From an uncultured Clostridium sp. (GTDB lineage: Bacteria > Bacillota > Clostridia > Clostridiales > Clostridiaceae), in contig UQFE01000065.1 of NCBI GenBank assembly GCA_900540255.1, positions 1-5,747 on the forward strand: a stretch of DNA of 5,747 nucleotides, in the 5' to 3' direction. This document shows positions 5,659 through 5,747 of this stretch, one piece after another (positions within the stretch are counted from its first letter, which is position 1; each line of letters opens with the position of its first letter). The notes under the pieces were generated by a model that was not told the DNA's origin, did no database searches, and saw only the letters and a program-made list of their open reading frames with translations. The position numbers and the translations under genes were made by a program.

Positions 5659-5747
5659 CTTGTGTGCCAAATTTTCATTAAAAAGTCAGCCATCAATATA
5701 TGGTAAATATGGAAAATGGATTTTATGATTCTTTTAGCCATTTTTTT
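5659..5747. mobile_element. Possible insertion-element end truncating the sigma factor gene
   Basis: Family-like sigma sequence stops abruptly near 5655, and what follows does not continue it in any frame. The stretch starts around TGTGTGCCAAATTTTCATT and contains GTCAGCC and TTAGCC, similar subterminal words seen in opposite sense as GGCT. This vaguely recalls IS21-type ends (TG...CA termini with multiple subterminal repeats), but no transposase lies within the window. The assignment rests mainly on the sudden loss of homology. Confidence 0.3.

Noticed and set aside
1..5747. Same-strand similarity between the two window ends (TAAAAAGTC, TGGTA and GGAAAATG in the same order at 1-39 and 5679-5718)
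   Set aside because: Spacing differs, and the shared words are short and AT-rich. The orientation relative to the presumed element borders is wrong for two copies of one terminal repeat, so chance is likely.
1..5747. CRISPR arrays, tRNA or rRNA genes
   Set aside because: No regularly spaced repeats and no cloverleaf or rRNA-like sequence were seen on either strand.

Overview
The window is AT-rich (roughly a quarter G+C), with strong AGGAGG-type ribosome binding sites. Its protein families point to a low-GC Firmicute, most likely a Clostridium. The core, about 1341-5658, resembles the bcn/uviA/uviB bacteriocin locus of C. perfringens plasmid pIP404: a large wall-active protein, a small UviB/BhlA-type holin and a UviA-like sigma factor of the TcdR/BotR/TetR group. 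I cannot tell from the sequence whether it lies on a plasmid or the chromosome.

Layout. Positions 1-81 are richer in G+C (about 46%) and may be the end of a foreign or mobile element. Two minus-strand membrane-protein genes follow: an unknown five-helix protein (79-525) and a YcxB-like protein (602-1114). A perfect 17-bp palindrome (1129-1167) separates the second from a plus-strand 37-residue membrane peptide (1218-1331). The large minus-strand gene (1341-3497) encodes four peptidoglycan-binding repeats, a zinc amidase domain and a hydrophobic C-terminal tail. Divergent from it are two reading frames (3701-3976 and 4034-4669) that share one frame and are separated by a single TAA, so they look like one gene with a nonsense codon. 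A 27-bp perfect hairpin (4703-4767) ends this unit and the convergent holin gene (4767-4958). The sigma factor gene (5234-5658) diverges from the holin. It is broken by a frameshift at an A8 run and by loss of its C-terminal third at a possible insertion-element boundary.

How it may work together. Four transcription units (amidase, Cys-rich/SH3-like gene, holin, sigma factor) are each preceded by a box of the form TTTAC(A/T), exactly 16 bases, then CTTNNT. I infer that these are UviA-type promoters and that the locus was one self-activating regulon. The leaderless amidase could leave the cell through the holin and attack neighbouring walls, and perhaps membranes through its tail. With the sigma factor broken and one cargo gene interrupted, this copy looks silenced or decaying, unless slippage or another sigma factor of the group rescues it.
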